NCBI RefSeq assembly: GCF_000376885.1
Contig: NZ_AQXR01000011.1
Span: forward strand, 248,001-312,000
Source: Alloscardovia criceti DSM 17774
GTDB taxonomy: Bacteria > Actinomycetota > Actinomycetes > Actinomycetales > Bifidobacteriaceae
DNA: 64,000 nt
Reading direction: 5' to 3'
A program made the translations under genes and the position numbers. The notes below the pieces were generated by a model that worked only from the letters and a program-made list of their open reading frames with translations, did not search any database and was not told the origin of the DNA. Positions 17,931-27,596 of this stretch are shown piece by piece (position 1 is the stretch's first letter; each line of letters starts with the position of its first letter).

Positions 17931-19271
17931 ATGAAAACATTAATGATACAGACGAGGAAATTGAGTTTCGGTGCAATTCTTCCCATTACACTTTTGGCAT
18001 ATTTCCTCATACTTATGGACAATTCCATCATTTTTACCAGCTCTGTGGATATTAGCAAGGGCGTGGGCATGAATGCAGGTGAGTTAGCGTGGGTATCCAA
18101 TGCATATACGCTGACTTTCGGTGGATTTTTGCTATTATCGGGGCGCCTTTCCGATTTGCTTGGGCGCAAACGCATCTTTCAGATAGGCTTGGCAATTTTT
18201 GGCATTATGTCCTTGGTCATAGGCCTGTCACAAAATGCGCTAACGATGATTGCGGCCCGCGCTTTCCAAGGTGTGGGTGCATCCATCATTGCGCCCACAA
18301 CGTTAGCGTTGATGATGGATGCTTATACAGGGGAACGACGCACACAAGCCATATCGTATTACGGCGCCACGGCGGGCATTGGCGCAAGCTTGGGGCTACT
18401 CATCGGCGGTGCGCTAACGAGTCTGGTTTCATGGCGAGCAGGATTTCTCATTAATGTGCCATTAACAGCGCTTTTAATTGCTCTGACTGAGAAATACGTG
18501 AAGAAGTATGAAGGTGTCACCAAGAGCATCGATTACATGGGAAGTCTGCTTTCAGTTGTGGCTTTAGCATCCCTGATCTATGGTTTGAGTACTGAGCGCT
18601 ACGGGTTGATTTTCATTCTTGCAGGTCTCGTGCTGTTGATCGCATTTTATTATTACGAACGAACACAGCATATGCCTATTCTTCCGCTCAAACTTTTCCA
18701 CAGTCCGGTGCGATCGGGTGCATATATGGTGCGCATGATTTTTATGATGGCTATCCTGCCTTATTGGTTTTTGCTGCCACAGGTCATGCAGAGAGTGTAT
18801 GGATTTACCGCATTGGAATCGGGAATTGCCTTCCTGCCGTTGTCTATTACGACTTTTCTCTCAGCATTACAACTCTCGAAACTGACGAAAATCATGGGTA
18901 ACAACCGGGTGCTTCTACTGGGGCATGGGGCATTGATTGCGGGATTCGTATGGTCGGTTTGTACGAATCTGAGCCAAGGATATTTCCTTGCCGTTTGCGT
19001 GCCCATGCTGTTTATTGGTTTTGGGTCGGCATTAGTCGTTGCGCCGGTGACGAGTGCGGGTATACATCACGCGCCAGATGAGATTGCAGGGTCAGCAAGT
19101 GGCTTAACCAACACTATGCATCAAATTGGGGGACCCATTGGATTGTCGTTGATTATGGCCTTTGCGTCAGATTTCCATGTTCAGCTCGCGTGGATGACAG
19201 GATTTTTGGTGATTTCCACGATTATCGTATATTTCTTCATCTATCAGCGTGGCAAAAATCCAAGACTTTAA
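17931..19271 (+). CDS. MFS transporter, DHA2-like drug exporter
   Basis: 446 residues with about 13-14 hydrophobic segments. Drug:H+ antiporter-2 features are the acidic residue in the first helix (LILMDNSIIFTSSVDI), motif A GRLSDLLGRKRIF after helix 2, and the helix 5 to 6 stretch GASLGLLIGGALTSLVSWRAGFLINVPL. The likely role is proton-driven efflux of a small organic compound; the substrate is unknown. The start is uncertain: GTG 17907, ATG 17931 and ATG 17943 are all in frame; 17931 is preceded by AGAAAG, the best of weak ribosome-binding candidates. An SDR gene follows after 50 bases and may be co-transcribed. No regulator gene is next to it. Confidence 0.85.
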   Translation: MKTLMIQTRKLSFGAILPITLLAYFLILMDNSIIFTSSVDISKGVGMNAGELAWVSNAYTLTFGGFLLLSGRLSDLLGRKRIFQIGLAIFGIMSLVIGLSQNALTMIAARAFQGVGASIIAPTTLALMMDAYTGERRTQAISYYGATAGIGASLGLLIGGALTSLVSWRAGFLINVPLTALLIALTEKYVKKYEGVTKSIDYMGSLLSVVALASLIYGLSTERYGLIFILAGLVLLIAFYYYERTQHMPILPLKLFHSPVRSGAYMVRMIFMMAILPYWFLLPQVMQRVYGFTALESGIAFLPLSITTFLSALQLSKLTKIMGNNRVLLLGHGALIAGFVWSVCTNLSQGYFLAVCVPMLFIGFGSALVVAPVTSAGIHHAPDEIAGSASGLTNTMHQIGGPIGLSLIMAFASDFHVQLAWMTGFLVISTIIVYFFIYQRGKNPRL

Positions 19272-19321
19272 GCATTATTCGGCGAATTAGCATATGTAGA
19301 TTTCAACGAAAGGGTAGACAA

Positions 19322-20170
19322 ATGAAAACCTGGCTTATTACTGGAGCTGGTTCGGGCATTGGCAAAGAAATCGCGCGTCAAGCAATTGTAGACGGTGACC
19401 AGGTGGTGGTGACGTCTAGGAATACAGAAAAATTGCAAGACCTCGCATCTATAGCGCCAGAGCGCGTGTTGCCGGTGCAGCTGGAAATTACGGATGAAGA
19501 GTCTCGAAGACAAGTCATCCAAGAGACCATCGAGAGGTTTGCTGGCATAGATGTTGTGGTGAATAATGCAGGACGCGGGCTACATGCGCCCTTGGAGGAT
19601 ACGAGCCCAGAAGATATGCGCCTGATTTTTGAGACGAATTACTTTGGTCCGGTGGCACTGATTCAAGAAGCGTTGCCGTACCTGAGACATTCACAGTCGG
19701 CAGTAATTGTGAATGTGTCGTCTATGGGCGTGCATTTTGATCATTCGATGGGCACTGCCTTGTATGTGGCTAGCAAGGCTGCGTTGGATGCAACGAGCAA
19801 GGTATTGCGCAATGAGGTGGAGAAATTCCATATCCAGGTCATGCTTGTGGAGCCGGGTGCTTTTCGAACGAACTTTCGCGTGGCAGGCATTCCTTCTCGT
19901 AGCTCACGCAGTGCACAGTATGAGGAAAGCTACGCCAGTGCGGACTATCTGAAACAGCACCCCTTCTCTCAATCGGGTGACCCGGTTAAGGCGGGACGTT
20001 TGATTGTGCAAGCGGTGCGTCAAGATACAGTGCCGAAAATACTTGTTTTAGGCAAAGGCATGGCGGATGTTGAAATCGAATCATTGACTGCGCGCATGCG
20101 TGAGGTGGAAGCAGTGAGAAGTTTAGCTGAGCAAGCAGATTTTGACGACAATGATAAGGAAACGCTCTAA
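19322..20170 (+). CDS. Short-chain dehydrogenase/reductase
   Basis: 282 residues, classical SDR. The NAD(P)-binding motif TGAGSGIGKEIA is at residues 6-17, the NNAGRG motif near 83, the catalytic Ser in NVSSMG and the YxxxK pair in YVASKAAL. The C-terminal part varies by substrate and does not identify it. The ATG has GAAAGGG upstream. It follows the MFS gene by 50 bases on the same strand; whether the enzyme acts on the compound that is exported is speculation. A frame opening at 19190 overlaps the MFS gene and was rejected. Confidence 0.88.
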   Translation: MKTWLITGAGSGIGKEIARQAIVDGDQVVVTSRNTEKLQDLASIAPERVLPVQLEITDEESRRQVIQETIERFAGIDVVVNNAGRGLHAPLEDTSPEDMRLIFETNYFGPVALIQEALPYLRHSQSAVIVNVSSMGVHFDHSMGTALYVASKAALDATSKVLRNEVEKFHIQVMLVEPGAFRTNFRVAGIPSRSSRSAQYEESYASADYLKQHPFSQSGDPVKAGRLIVQAVRQDTVPKILVLGKGMADVEIESLTARMREVEAVRSLAEQADFDDNDKETL

Positions 20171-20232
20171 ACTGTTGTGTGCGAAGCTGTAATATCCGCT
20201 TCCAGTTAACAAGAAATACATTCCTTACATAT

Positions 20233-20272
20233 GCAAAGCCCGTTCCTCCTGCTGTGGAGCAACGGGCTTTGC
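20233..20272. terminator. Hairpin between SDR and cysE
   Basis: A 12-bp perfect stem (20233-20244 with 20261-20272) lies between convergent genes. T tails are weak on both strands, so termination efficiency is uncertain. The other ~200 intergenic bases up to cysE hold nothing recognisable. Confidence 0.6.
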
Positions 20273-20426
20273 ACGTTCAGGTCTTGCCAGATCTGACTAT
20301 GTTGTCTGTTCATAACCTTGAAGCGCAAGATTCTGCTCTACAAAGAACCACAAAATCTCGCGAGGAAGCAGCAGTTCCACTCATATTCGTTGCGCTTGCG
20401 TGTTGTTTTGCGGGGAGTCATTCGGG

Positions 20427-20990
20427 TCAGATGTATATGGCGGGGTCAATCCACGTGTCAGGATTGGGGGCCTCCCGAATTTTTGCAGGGACACCAACGG
20501 CAGTGGAGTGAGGAGGCACATCGCGGACTACGACGGCGTTCGCGCCAATGCGTGCGCCGGTACCAATGCGAATAGGGCCGAGAAGCTTTGCGCCGGCACC
20601 TACCATAACATTATCCTCGAGTGTAGGGTGACGTTTAGTAGCGGTGAGCGATGTGCCACCCAAGGTGACACCGTGATAGATCATGCAGTCCGCGCCAATT
20701 TCTGCGGTCTCACCTATAACTACACCCATGCCGTGGTCTATGAAGAAACGTGGACCAATTTGAGCGCCAGGGTGAATCTCGATACCGGTGAGCGCGCGAG
20801 AGTACTGCGAAAGTAAGCGTGCAGGAAGGCGTAGAAGGCGCGATTTGCACCACATGGCGTGGGCCAAGCGGTGAAGCCACACGGCGTGTACGCCGGGATA
20901 GCAGAGTATCACTTCAAGGTTGGAACGCGCTGCAGGATCGTGAGCGCGTGCGGCCCGAAGGTCATCGCGAAGTGTACGCCAAAAACTCAT
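20427..20990 (-). CDS. cysE: Serine O-acetyltransferase
   Basis: 187 residues; acetylates L-serine with acetyl-CoA to give O-acetylserine for cysteine synthesis. This is the short (EpsC-like) form: N-terminal helices ([37 protein letters not shown]) then the left-handed beta-helix with [27 protein letters not shown] and YHGVTLGG. The C-terminal tail ends [10 protein letters not shown]; a terminal Ile is what SAT uses to dock into the CysK active site. A clear AAAGGAG precedes the ATG. It lies downstream of cysK on the same strand, but a terminator intervenes. Confidence 0.95.
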   Translation of the reverse strand: MSFWRTLRDDLRAARAHDPAARSNLEVILCYPGVHAVWLHRLAHAMWCKSRLLRLPARLLSQYSRALTGIEIHPGAQIGPRFFIDHGMGVVIGETAEIGADCMIYHGVTLGGTSLTATKRHPTLEDNVMVGAGAKLLGPIRIGTGARIGANAVVVRDVPPHSTAVGVPAKIREAPNPDTWIDPAIYI

Positions 20991-21069
20991 GGCTCTCCTT
21001 TCCGATATTGCACTTCTCTCATAGTACGAGGTAACACCAACGCAGTATGGAAATGAGTAACTGTGAAGG

Positions 21070-21112
21070 CAAAAATACGCCCCCGTTCAAGCTATCGCTA
21101 CTTATCGGGGGC
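21070..21112 (-). terminator. Terminator between cysK and cysE
   Basis: A 7-bp GC-only stem (21112-21106 with 21085-21079, read on the minus strand), extendable by flanking A/T pairs, is followed by TATTTTTG. It lies 37 bases after the cysK stop and before the cysE start. Confidence 0.8.
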
Positions 21113-21148
21113 ATATATGCATAGTGTTGATCGAAGTCTTGAGAGTAT

Positions 21149-22084
21149 TTAGTCCACAAGACCTTCGAAGAGTGGTGTGGAGACGTAACGTTCGCCAAAG
21201 TCAGGAACAATGGCCACTATGGTCTTGCCGGCTGCTTCTGGACGCTTAGCAATCTCAATAGCAGCGGAAAGTGCTGCACCAGCGGAAATGCCCACGAGGA
21301 GGCCTTCTTTGGTGGCAGCAGCGCGCGCGGTGGCAATGGCGTCATCGGAAGTGATGGTTACGACCTCATTGTAGAGCTTCGTATCCAGTACTTCAGGCAC
21401 AAAGTTTGCGCCGATGCCCTGAATCTTGTGAGGGCCAGGCTTTCCACCGGACAGCAGTGGGGATTCAGCTGGTTCCACGGCAATAAGCTTGACATCTGGG
21501 TTGTGCTTGCGCAGTGCACGACCGGTACCGGTAATGGTGCCGCCGGTGCCAATGCCAGAAACGAGGTAGTCGACATTGCCATCGGTATCTGCCCAGATCT
21601 CTTCACCCGTGGTGCGTTCATGCACGGCTGGATTAGCCTCATTTGAGAATTGTGACGCGAGGATGGCGCCCGGCGTAGAGGTAACGATTTCATTGGCCTT
21701 CTCGACAGACCCCTTCATACCGCCGGCAGGTTCTGTGAGGACGAGTTCTGCGCCGAATGCACGCAGGAGTGCGCGGCGTTCCTTGGACATGGAAGATGGC
21801 ATGGTGAGAATCACCTTGTATCCACGCACTGCGCCCACCCATGCGAGTCCAATACCTGTATTGCCGGAGGTAGCCTCCACGATGGTGCCGCCTGGTTTGA
21901 GTGCACCGGACTTTTCGGCAGCGTCCACAATGGATACTGCAACGCGGTCCTTAACCGAGTTTGCTGGATTAAAGAACTCGAGCTTGGCCAGTACGGTCGC
22001 GTTTAGTCCCTCGGTGAGACGATTAATCTTGACAAGAGGGGTGCGCCCGACGAGCTCTGTGGCGTCGGAATATACCTTAGACAT
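21149..22084 (-). CDS. cysK: Cysteine synthase (O-acetylserine sulfhydrylase)
   Basis: 311 residues, fold-type II PLP enzyme making cysteine from O-acetylserine and sulfide. Visible: [11 protein letters not shown], the PLP lysine in [11 protein letters not shown], substrate loop [11 protein letters not shown], phosphate-binding [12 protein letters not shown], and [17 protein letters not shown] 22084 follows AAGGAGA; a longer in-frame extension to 22246 lacks family similarity. cysE lies downstream. The leader of about 160 bases upstream holds no recognised riboswitch. Confidence 0.96.
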   Translation of the reverse strand: MSKVYSDATELVGRTPLVKINRLTEGLNATVLAKLEFFNPANSVKDRVAVSIVDAAEKSGALKPGGTIVEATSGNTGIGLAWVGAVRGYKVILTMPSSMSKERRALLRAFGAELVLTEPAGGMKGSVEKANEIVTSTPGAILASQFSNEANPAVHERTTGEEIWADTDGNVDYLVSGIGTGGTITGTGRALRKHNPDVKLIAVEPAESPLLSGGKPGPHKIQGIGANFVPEVLDTKLYNEVVTITSDDAIATARAAATKEGLLVGISAGAALSAAIEIAKRPEAAGKTIVAIVPDFGERYVSTPLFEGLVD

Positions 22085-22246
22085 GGGATTCTCCTTGTTA
22101 GTCGTTGGTAAGTAGAGATCGTCCGGGAAAGCCTCGAGTGAGCTCCAATTACTAAGAAATAAACCTAATACGAAACTCGGACCCGTAGTGTGGCTGTCCT
22201 CTACAAGCGAATACGAAAATATGCACACCACGCGAAAGTCGATCAT

Positions 22247-22449
22247 ACGTGTGCAATATATCCGTTAGCTCAGAAAAATATCCGGCAACACTGCTGTTTT
22301 TTACCGTATCCGCCTAAACTTGGTGCGTTGCATAGATAACTGACGCGGCTATAGCTGACTTCGCTTAATTTTTTTAGCACATGTTTCGCCCTTAGGTAGC
22401 CTCTCGGGCATAATGAGGGATAGTTCCTGTCAAACTTAAGAGAGAGATT
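22247..22449. promoter_or_regulatory. Divergent cysK-brnQ promoter region
   Basis: About 200 bases with no gene. A CATAAT hexamer shortly before the brnQ Shine-Dalgarno is a candidate -10; no good -35 was found. Nothing else is identified. Confidence 0.35.
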
Positions 22450-23805
22450 ATGAAAAAGAAATTAACCGGGCGAGAATCGATTTTCGTATCCTCCATGCTT
22501 TTTGGACTGTTCTTCGGTGCAGGAAATCTGATTTTTCCTGTGAGTATGGGGCAGAATGCGGGTTCTCATTCGTGGATTGCAACCATTGGTTTTTGTATTA
22601 CGGCTGTGGGTTTGCCGGTCCTGGGCATTGCGTCATTAGCGGCTTCGCGCAGTGAAAGTCTTTTCCATATGGGCAGTCTTGTGGGTAAGTTCTTTGCTTA
22701 TGCCTATACCTTGGCTTTGTATCTGACCATTGGACCGTTCTTCGCTATTCCGCGCACGGCAACCGTTTCCTTCCAAGTGGGTGTGGCACCGCTGCTGGGA
22801 GACAATAATCGTGGTCTTGCCTTGAGTATTTTCTCTCTGCTGTTCTTCGCCATCGTGCTTTTCTTTAGTCTGAAACCGAATCGTATTTTGGATTGGGTGG
22901 GGAAAATCCTCAATCCGCTGTTCCTCACGGTCTTAGCGATTTTGGTGATCACCGCCCTGTTGAATCCAATGGGAGATATTGCGCAGATTCAACCTCAAGG
23001 TGCTTATGCCAGTCATGCCTTCTTCACGGGTCTTTTGGAAGGTTACAACACCATGGATGCATTGGCTTCCTTAGCCTTTGGCGTGATTTTGGTGGATGTC
23101 ATCCGTGGATTGGGTGTAAAAGAGCCGAGCAATACCGCATTTTCCGCCATAAAGTCCGGCATTTATGCGGGCGTGTTGATGATTGTGATTTACCTCGTGC
23201 TCACCCTCATGGGCGCACAATCAGGAGCTCTTTTCGGTGTGAGCGAAGACGGTGGCGTTGCGTTGTTTGCTATTGCTAACCATTACTTTGGCACCTTCGG
23301 CGGTATATTACTGGGCGCGATTATTACACTTGCGTGCTTGAAAACATCGATTGGATTAATTACGTCCATTAGTACCACCTTTACAGAGCTTTTCCCGAAG
23401 AGTGTCAATTACAAGGTTTATGCCATCGCGTTTACCGTGATTTCGTTCCTCATCGCCAATGCGGGACTGAACGCCATTATTACTGTGTCCGTCCCGGTTT
23501 TGATGTTCCTTTATCCACTAACGATTATGCTCATGGTACTGGGGCTTTTAGGAAAGTTCTTCAGCTATCGCCGAAGCGTGTTTGTGGTATCAATGATTTT
23601 TACGGCTGTAGCAGCGGGTATTTCCTTGCTAGCGAGTTTAGTGAAGGCTCTAGGGGCGATACTGCCAGTCATAAACCCTGTCTATGAGGCTGTGCATGTG
23701 ATAGAAACCGCATTGCCTTTGTCCTCGATTGGGTTGGGCTGGGTGATACCAGCCATTATTGGTGTTGTTATCGGTTTGTGCATGAAGAGCAAGTCTGCGC
23801 GATAG
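22450..23805 (+). CDS. brnQ: Branched-chain amino acid transporter (LIVCS family)
   Basis: 451 residues with about 12 membrane segments; a cation-coupled importer of leucine, isoleucine and valine. It opens with the family N-terminus ESIFVSSMLFGLFFGAGNLIFPVSMGQNAG and has TIGPFFAIPRTATVSFQVG and FTGLLEGYNTMDALASLAFG. The ATG follows a GAGAGAG purine run. It is transcribed alone, divergent from cysK, with a terminator right after its stop. Confidence 0.95.
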   Translation: MKKKLTGRESIFVSSMLFGLFFGAGNLIFPVSMGQNAGSHSWIATIGFCITAVGLPVLGIASLAASRSESLFHMGSLVGKFFAYAYTLALYLTIGPFFAIPRTATVSFQVGVAPLLGDNNRGLALSIFSLLFFAIVLFFSLKPNRILDWVGKILNPLFLTVLAILVITALLNPMGDIAQIQPQGAYASHAFFTGLLEGYNTMDALASLAFGVILVDVIRGLGVKEPSNTAFSAIKSGIYAGVLMIVIYLVLTLMGAQSGALFGVSEDGGVALFAIANHYFGTFGGILLGAIITLACLKTSIGLITSISTTFTELFPKSVNYKVYAIAFTVISFLIANAGLNAIITVSVPVLMFLYPLTIMLMVLGLLGKFFSYRRSVFVVSMIFTAVAAGISLLASLVKALGAILPVINPVYEAVHVIETALPLSSIGLGWVIPAIIGVVIGLCMKSKSAR

Positions 23806-23844
23806 TGTGCAGATGATATACTTTCTTAAGTAAAGAAATAGTTC

Positions 23845-23880
23845 GAGGAGGAATGTGTTGTCGTTCCTCCTCTATTGTTT
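23845..23880 (+). terminator. Terminator of brnQ
   Basis: A 9-bp perfect stem (23845-23853 with 23864-23872) and 10-base loop are followed by TATTGTTTT. It ends about 35 bases before the next start codon. Confidence 0.85.
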
Positions 23881-23914
23881 TCCTCTTTGTAAGAGAGCAG
23901 TCAAAGGAGACTTT

Positions 23915-24541
23915 ATGAATCGCAACGATATGAATCAAAAGCAGCGTATGCTGTCCGAACTGCCCTATATTGCCGACATGGATGGGCTACCGGAAGAGCG
24001 ACTGGCCTGCAAGAAGAAGATTTGGGAATTTAACAATTTACACCCGGATCATCTGGACCGCATGGGCGAGCTGTTGTCAGAAATTCTCGGCGCAGGTGGT
24101 GAAACCGCGTATATTGAAGCACCATTTCATTGCGATTACGGCACAAACATCGAGGTAGGTAAAAACTTCTTCGCCAATTACAATCTTACGATTTTAGATC
24201 CCGGTAAAGTCACTATTGGCGATAATGTCATGCTCGCCTCGAACGTGTCGATTTATACGGCCGGACATCCGCTTCATCCCGAAAGTCGCAATTCAGGCTA
24301 CGAGTACGGCATTCCCGTCACCATAGGCGATAATGTGTGGGTGGGTGGCAGCGTCACCATATTGCCGGGCGTGACCATTGGAGACAATAGTGTGATTGCG
24401 GGAGGTTCCGTCGTCGTCAAAGATGTGCCGGCGTGGACGGTTGTAGCGGGCAACCCTGCCAAGATTATTCGTGAGATTACAGAGGCAGACCGTCCATTCT
24501 TCTATAAGGATTGCGCATTTGATGTAGAAGATTATCGATAG
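23915..24541 (+). CDS. Sugar O-acetyltransferase (maltose/galactoside acetyltransferase family)
   Basis: 208 residues of the NodL/LacA/Maa group, trimeric acetyl-CoA-dependent enzymes. An N-terminal helical Mac domain (about 1-60, with ERLACKKKIWEFNNLHPD) precedes a left-handed beta-helix of hexapeptide repeats. The catalytic histidine sits in YTAGHPLHPESR, and VTIGDNVWVGGSVTILPGVTIGDNSVIAGGSVV is the typical coil series. ATG 23915 follows AAAGGAGA. The acceptor sugar is not predictable. It is a single gene. Confidence 0.9.
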   Translation: MNRNDMNQKQRMLSELPYIADMDGLPEERLACKKKIWEFNNLHPDHLDRMGELLSEILGAGGETAYIEAPFHCDYGTNIEVGKNFFANYNLTILDPGKVTIGDNVMLASNVSIYTAGHPLHPESRNSGYEYGIPVTIGDNVWVGGSVTILPGVTIGDNSVIAGGSVVVKDVPAWTVVAGNPAKIIREITEADRPFFYKDCAFDVEDYR

Positions 24542-24687
24542 CCTACGCAGACCAGTCCAGTTTCATTGTGAGCAAAATCACGCCGGTCCATATCTATCTG
24601 AATTACGCTAGAAAATAGGGAACTTCCCCGTCTACATGGCGAATCTCTGTGTAGACAAACATCATACACAGGCTGTGAGGTCAAACA

Positions 24688-25530
24688 ATGGAGTATATAA
24701 AACTCAACAATGGTGTAGAAATTCCACAATTAGGCTATGGCGTATTTCAAACTCCTCCAGATGAAACGGAACGTTGCGTGCGTGAAGCGTTTGAGGTGGG
24801 GTATCGCCACATCGATACAGCTCAGGCATACAATAACGAAGAAGGCGTAGGTGCTGCCATTGCCGGCGCAGGCATCGATCGCCAGGAGCTCTTCGTCACC
24901 ACGAAAATGTGGATTTACAAGGAGGGCTATAAGGCTGCGAAGGCTGCTATTGATGAAAGTCTCAAAAAGCTGCAATCTGAGTACATTGATTTAATGCTGA
25001 TTCATCAGCCGTTTGGGGATTATTATGCCTCCTATCGAGCTATGGAAGAGGCGTATAAGGATGGCAAGATTCGTGCCATCGGCGTATCGAATTTCTATCC
25101 GGATCGCCTGCTCGATATCGCGCATTTCGCAGACGTGGTGCCTGCCGTGAACCAAGTCGAAACCCATGTATTTTTCCAGCAGCAGGAGGCACGCGCAACC
25201 ATGGATGAGCTGGGTGTGGTACAGGAATCCTGGGGGCCGTTTGCGGAGGGTAGGCGGGACTTCTTTACGAATCCTACGTTGACAAGGGTGGGCGAGCAGT
25301 ATGGCAAGTCTGCAGCGCAAGTGGGCTTGCGATATCTGATGCAGCGTGGGGTGGTGGTCATACCGAAGTCCACGCATCGCAATCGTATGGAGGATAATTT
25401 TAATATCTTCGATTTTGAATTGTCTCCTGTGGATATGGAGCAGATTCTCGCTCTGGATGAGCACAAGAGCCTGTTTTTGGATCATAGCGATCCGCAGTCG
25501 GTCAAGGGTTTCCTGAACAGGGCACGTTAG
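24688..25530 (+). CDS. Aldo/keto reductase
   Basis: 280 residues, a TIM-barrel NADPH oxidoreductase. The catalytic tetrad is visible: Asp in HIDTAQAYNNE, Tyr in the same motif, Lys in VTTKMW, and His in LMLIHQP. Cofactor-binding features at the C-terminus are VVIPKSTHRNRMEDN and the NFNIFDFELS region. It resembles the AKR5-type reductases (2,5-diketo-gluconate reductase-like). The substrate is unknown; reduction of reactive aldehydes or sugars is a fair guess. Translation starts at ATG 24688 with only a weak GAGG-type site upstream. The 146 bases before it contain only a 7-bp hairpin. Confidence 0.9.
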   Translation: MEYIKLNNGVEIPQLGYGVFQTPPDETERCVREAFEVGYRHIDTAQAYNNEEGVGAAIAGAGIDRQELFVTTKMWIYKEGYKAAKAAIDESLKKLQSEYIDLMLIHQPFGDYYASYRAMEEAYKDGKIRAIGVSNFYPDRLLDIAHFADVVPAVNQVETHVFFQQQEARATMDELGVVQESWGPFAEGRRDFFTNPTLTRVGEQYGKSAAQVGLRYLMQRGVVVIPKSTHRNRMEDNFNIFDFELSPVDMEQILALDEHKSLFLDHSDPQSVKGFLNRAR

Positions 25531-25710
25531 AGCAACGAATAGAGTCAGAGGGGTTGGGTGCACAAGCTCAACCCTTTGTGCATACTTTTCGTCATAGCAC
25601 AACGTGGGGGAAAATTAGCCGACAAAGAAACTTTTCCACGAGCACGTGTAAGGCACACTAGCATGGATTTTACACAGGTTGCTTTGATGTCGAAGAGTAA
25701 GCGAAGAACT

Positions 25711-26760
25711 ATGACTAAATTACTGAGTTCTGCGACAGTTGCTGGATTAGAGCTCAAAAATCGTGTGGTGATGCCACCTATGTGTACCTATGAAGTGTAC
25801 AAGCATAATGGCATTCTTACGGCTTTTCATCGTGCTCATTACGGGGCAAGAGCCATCGGGCAGGTTGGTCTTATTATCGTGGAAGCCACGGCGGTGGAGC
25901 CGGATGGTCGTTTAACGGATAAAGATTTGGGCTTGTGGAACGAGGAGCAGACTCAAGCCTTCTCAACTCTTGTGCGCGATATCCATGAGTTGGGGAGCAA
26001 AATCGGCATTCAGCTGGGCCATGGCGGCAGAAAAGCTGCGGATGCACAGACCAAGTATGCGCCTAGTGCCCTTGCCTTTAATGATGAATACGGCGTACCG
26101 CAGGAAATGACGCAGGAAGATATTGCGCGCGTTGTTCAAGCCTTCGCCGATGCTGCACGGCGAGCGCAGAATGCGGGTTTCGATATGCTCGAGATTCATG
26201 GTGCCCACGGCTATTTGCTGGATCAATTCTTAGAACCTACGTCTAATCAAAGAAGCGACCAATACGGTGGTAGTTTGAGCAATCGTTATCGTTTGATTGG
26301 TGAAATTGTACGTGCTGTACGCAAAGAATTTACGGGTTCCTTGTGGGTTCGCTTGTCGCTGTCCGTGTATGCAGATGCACAGGCTCAAAACTCTCTGGAG
26401 GATTGGAAGCAGATAGGGCAGTGGCTGGAAGAAGAGGGCATCGATGGTATAGATGTCTCCACTGGCGGTTTGCTGGACGTGTCGCCGAATATCCCGGTGG
26501 GTGCAGGCTATCAGGTGCCATTCTCCGCTGTGATGAAAGAGGCCGTGCACGTGCCGGTCACCGCTGTAGGATTCTTGGATTCTCCGCAGCTAGCCGAATT
26601 CGTACTTGAGTCGGGGCATGCAGATCTCATTGAGGTGGGCCGAGGTTTGCTCAATAACCCGCAGTGGGCGCAAAAGGCTGCGGTGAGTCTACACGACCAG
26701 GATTTTCAGGTTTACAACCATTCCTATGACCGTGCCTACAAGGTACAGGGTTTGCTATAA
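25711..26760 (+). CDS. Old yellow enzyme-like NADH:flavin oxidoreductase
   Basis: 349 residues, an FMN TIM barrel. It begins like YqjM-class enzymes (KLLSSATVAGLELKNRVVMPPMCTY, with the flavin-tuning Cys at 25), then QLGHGGRKA, EIHGAHGYLLDQFLEPTSNQR with SDQYGGSLSNRYRL, and the FMN phosphate site AVGFLDSP and LIEVGRGLLNNPQWAQKA. Such enzymes reduce activated alkenes and related electrophiles; the natural substrate is unknown. ATG 25711 matches the family start; in-frame ATGs at 25663 and 25687 would add basic residues and have no better ribosome site. It follows the aldo/keto reductase, possibly a redox-defence pair. Confidence 0.9.
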   Translation: MTKLLSSATVAGLELKNRVVMPPMCTYEVYKHNGILTAFHRAHYGARAIGQVGLIIVEATAVEPDGRLTDKDLGLWNEEQTQAFSTLVRDIHELGSKIGIQLGHGGRKAADAQTKYAPSALAFNDEYGVPQEMTQEDIARVVQAFADAARRAQNAGFDMLEIHGAHGYLLDQFLEPTSNQRSDQYGGSLSNRYRLIGEIVRAVRKEFTGSLWVRLSLSVYADAQAQNSLEDWKQIGQWLEEEGIDGIDVSTGGLLDVSPNIPVGAGYQVPFSAVMKEAVHVPVTAVGFLDSPQLAEFVLESGHADLIEVGRGLLNNPQWAQKAAVSLHDQDFQVYNHSYDRAYKVQGLL

Positions 26761-26775
26761 CACGGTTCTCGATTC

Positions 26776-26802
26776 GTGCAGAGCGAAAGCTCTGTCTTGC
26801 AC
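26776..26802 (+). terminator. GAAA-capped hairpin after the OYE gene
   Basis: CAGAGC-GAAA-GCTCTG at 26779-26794 is extended by GTGCA/TGCAC at the foot. It has no strong T tract and could be a weak terminator or a structured leader of the ABC operon. Confidence 0.45.
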
Positions 26803-26867
26803 ACTAAGCTGGAGAGCAGGACAGGGAAGTCTGCGCCACTAATAAGACACTATGAGAAGGAGAGCAC

Positions 26868-27596
26868 ATGATTGAATTTTCACATGTGTCTAAAGAATTC
26901 GAAGGTAAGAATGTCGTTCAGGACTTGAGCTTTACCATTCAGGACGGTGAATTCTTTGTCATTGTAGGGCCTTCTGGCTCCGGTAAAACCACGCTACTCA
27001 AAATGATGAATGGTCTAGAAAAACCCACGCAAGGCAGCATTACTGTCAACGGCAAGGATGTAGCGCAGTGCAATTTACGTGAGTTGCGCCTCGGCCTGGG
27101 ATATGTGTTCCAAACGGGTAGCCTTTTTCCTCATCTCACTGTAGCAGAAAATATTGGTGTTATCGCCTCGATGAAAAAGTGGGATGCGGAAAAAATTAAG
27201 CAAGAAACACATAAGCTACTCGATCAAGTGGGTTTGGACCATACTGTATATGCTGATCGCATGCCTTCTGAACTATCCGGCGGTCAGGCTCAGCGCGTGG
27301 GTATTGTGCGCGCGTTGCTCACCAAACCTGAGGTGGTGATTATGGATGAGCCTTTCTCGGCATTGGATCCTATGAGCCGCACACAGCTTCAAGATCTGGT
27401 GAAGCAATTGCATGATGCCTTCCATACGACCTTTATTTTTGTCACGCATAATATGCATGAGGCCGTCAGGCTGGCGGATAGACTGTGCGTGCTGCATGAG
27501 GGTAGCATTGAACAGCTGGGTACGGTGGAGGATGTGACAAATCATCCGGCGACAGACTTTGTAAAGAATCTCTTCGAGAATCAGGAGAACCAATGA
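26868..27596 (+). CDS. Osmoprotectant ABC transporter ATP-binding protein
   Basis: 242 residues, one ABC domain: Walker [10 protein letters not shown] near 36, Q-loop [19 protein letters not shown], signature [16 protein letters not shown], Walker [14 protein letters not shown] and switch His in VTHNMHEA. The sequence is of the glycine betaine/choline (OpuBA/OpuCA/ProV) class but lacks their C-terminal CBS pair. It energises the permease encoded next, whose ATG overlaps this stop (ATGA). The ATG is preceded by AAGGAGAG. Confidence 0.9.
   Translation: MIEFSHVSKEFEGKNVVQDLSFTIQDGEFFVIVGPSGSGKTTLLKMMNGLEKPTQGSITVNGKDVAQCNLRELRLGLGYVFQTGSLFPHLTVAENIGVIASMKKWDAEKIKQETHKLLDQVGLDHTVYADRMPSELSGGQAQRVGIVRALLTKPEVVIMDEPFSALDPMSRTQLQDLVKQLHDAFHTTFIFVTHNMHEAVRLADRLCVLHEGSIEQLGTVEDVTNHPATDFVKNLFENQENQ

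Noticed and set aside
17448-17976. Small frames around the unexplained segment before the MFS gene
   Set aside because: No start signal, homology pattern or hydrophobic organisation; described as one non-coding segment instead.
17931-20170. A biosynthetic gene cluster around the MFS exporter and SDR
   Set aside because: No core biosynthetic enzyme, carrier protein or regulator is nearby; two genes are not enough.
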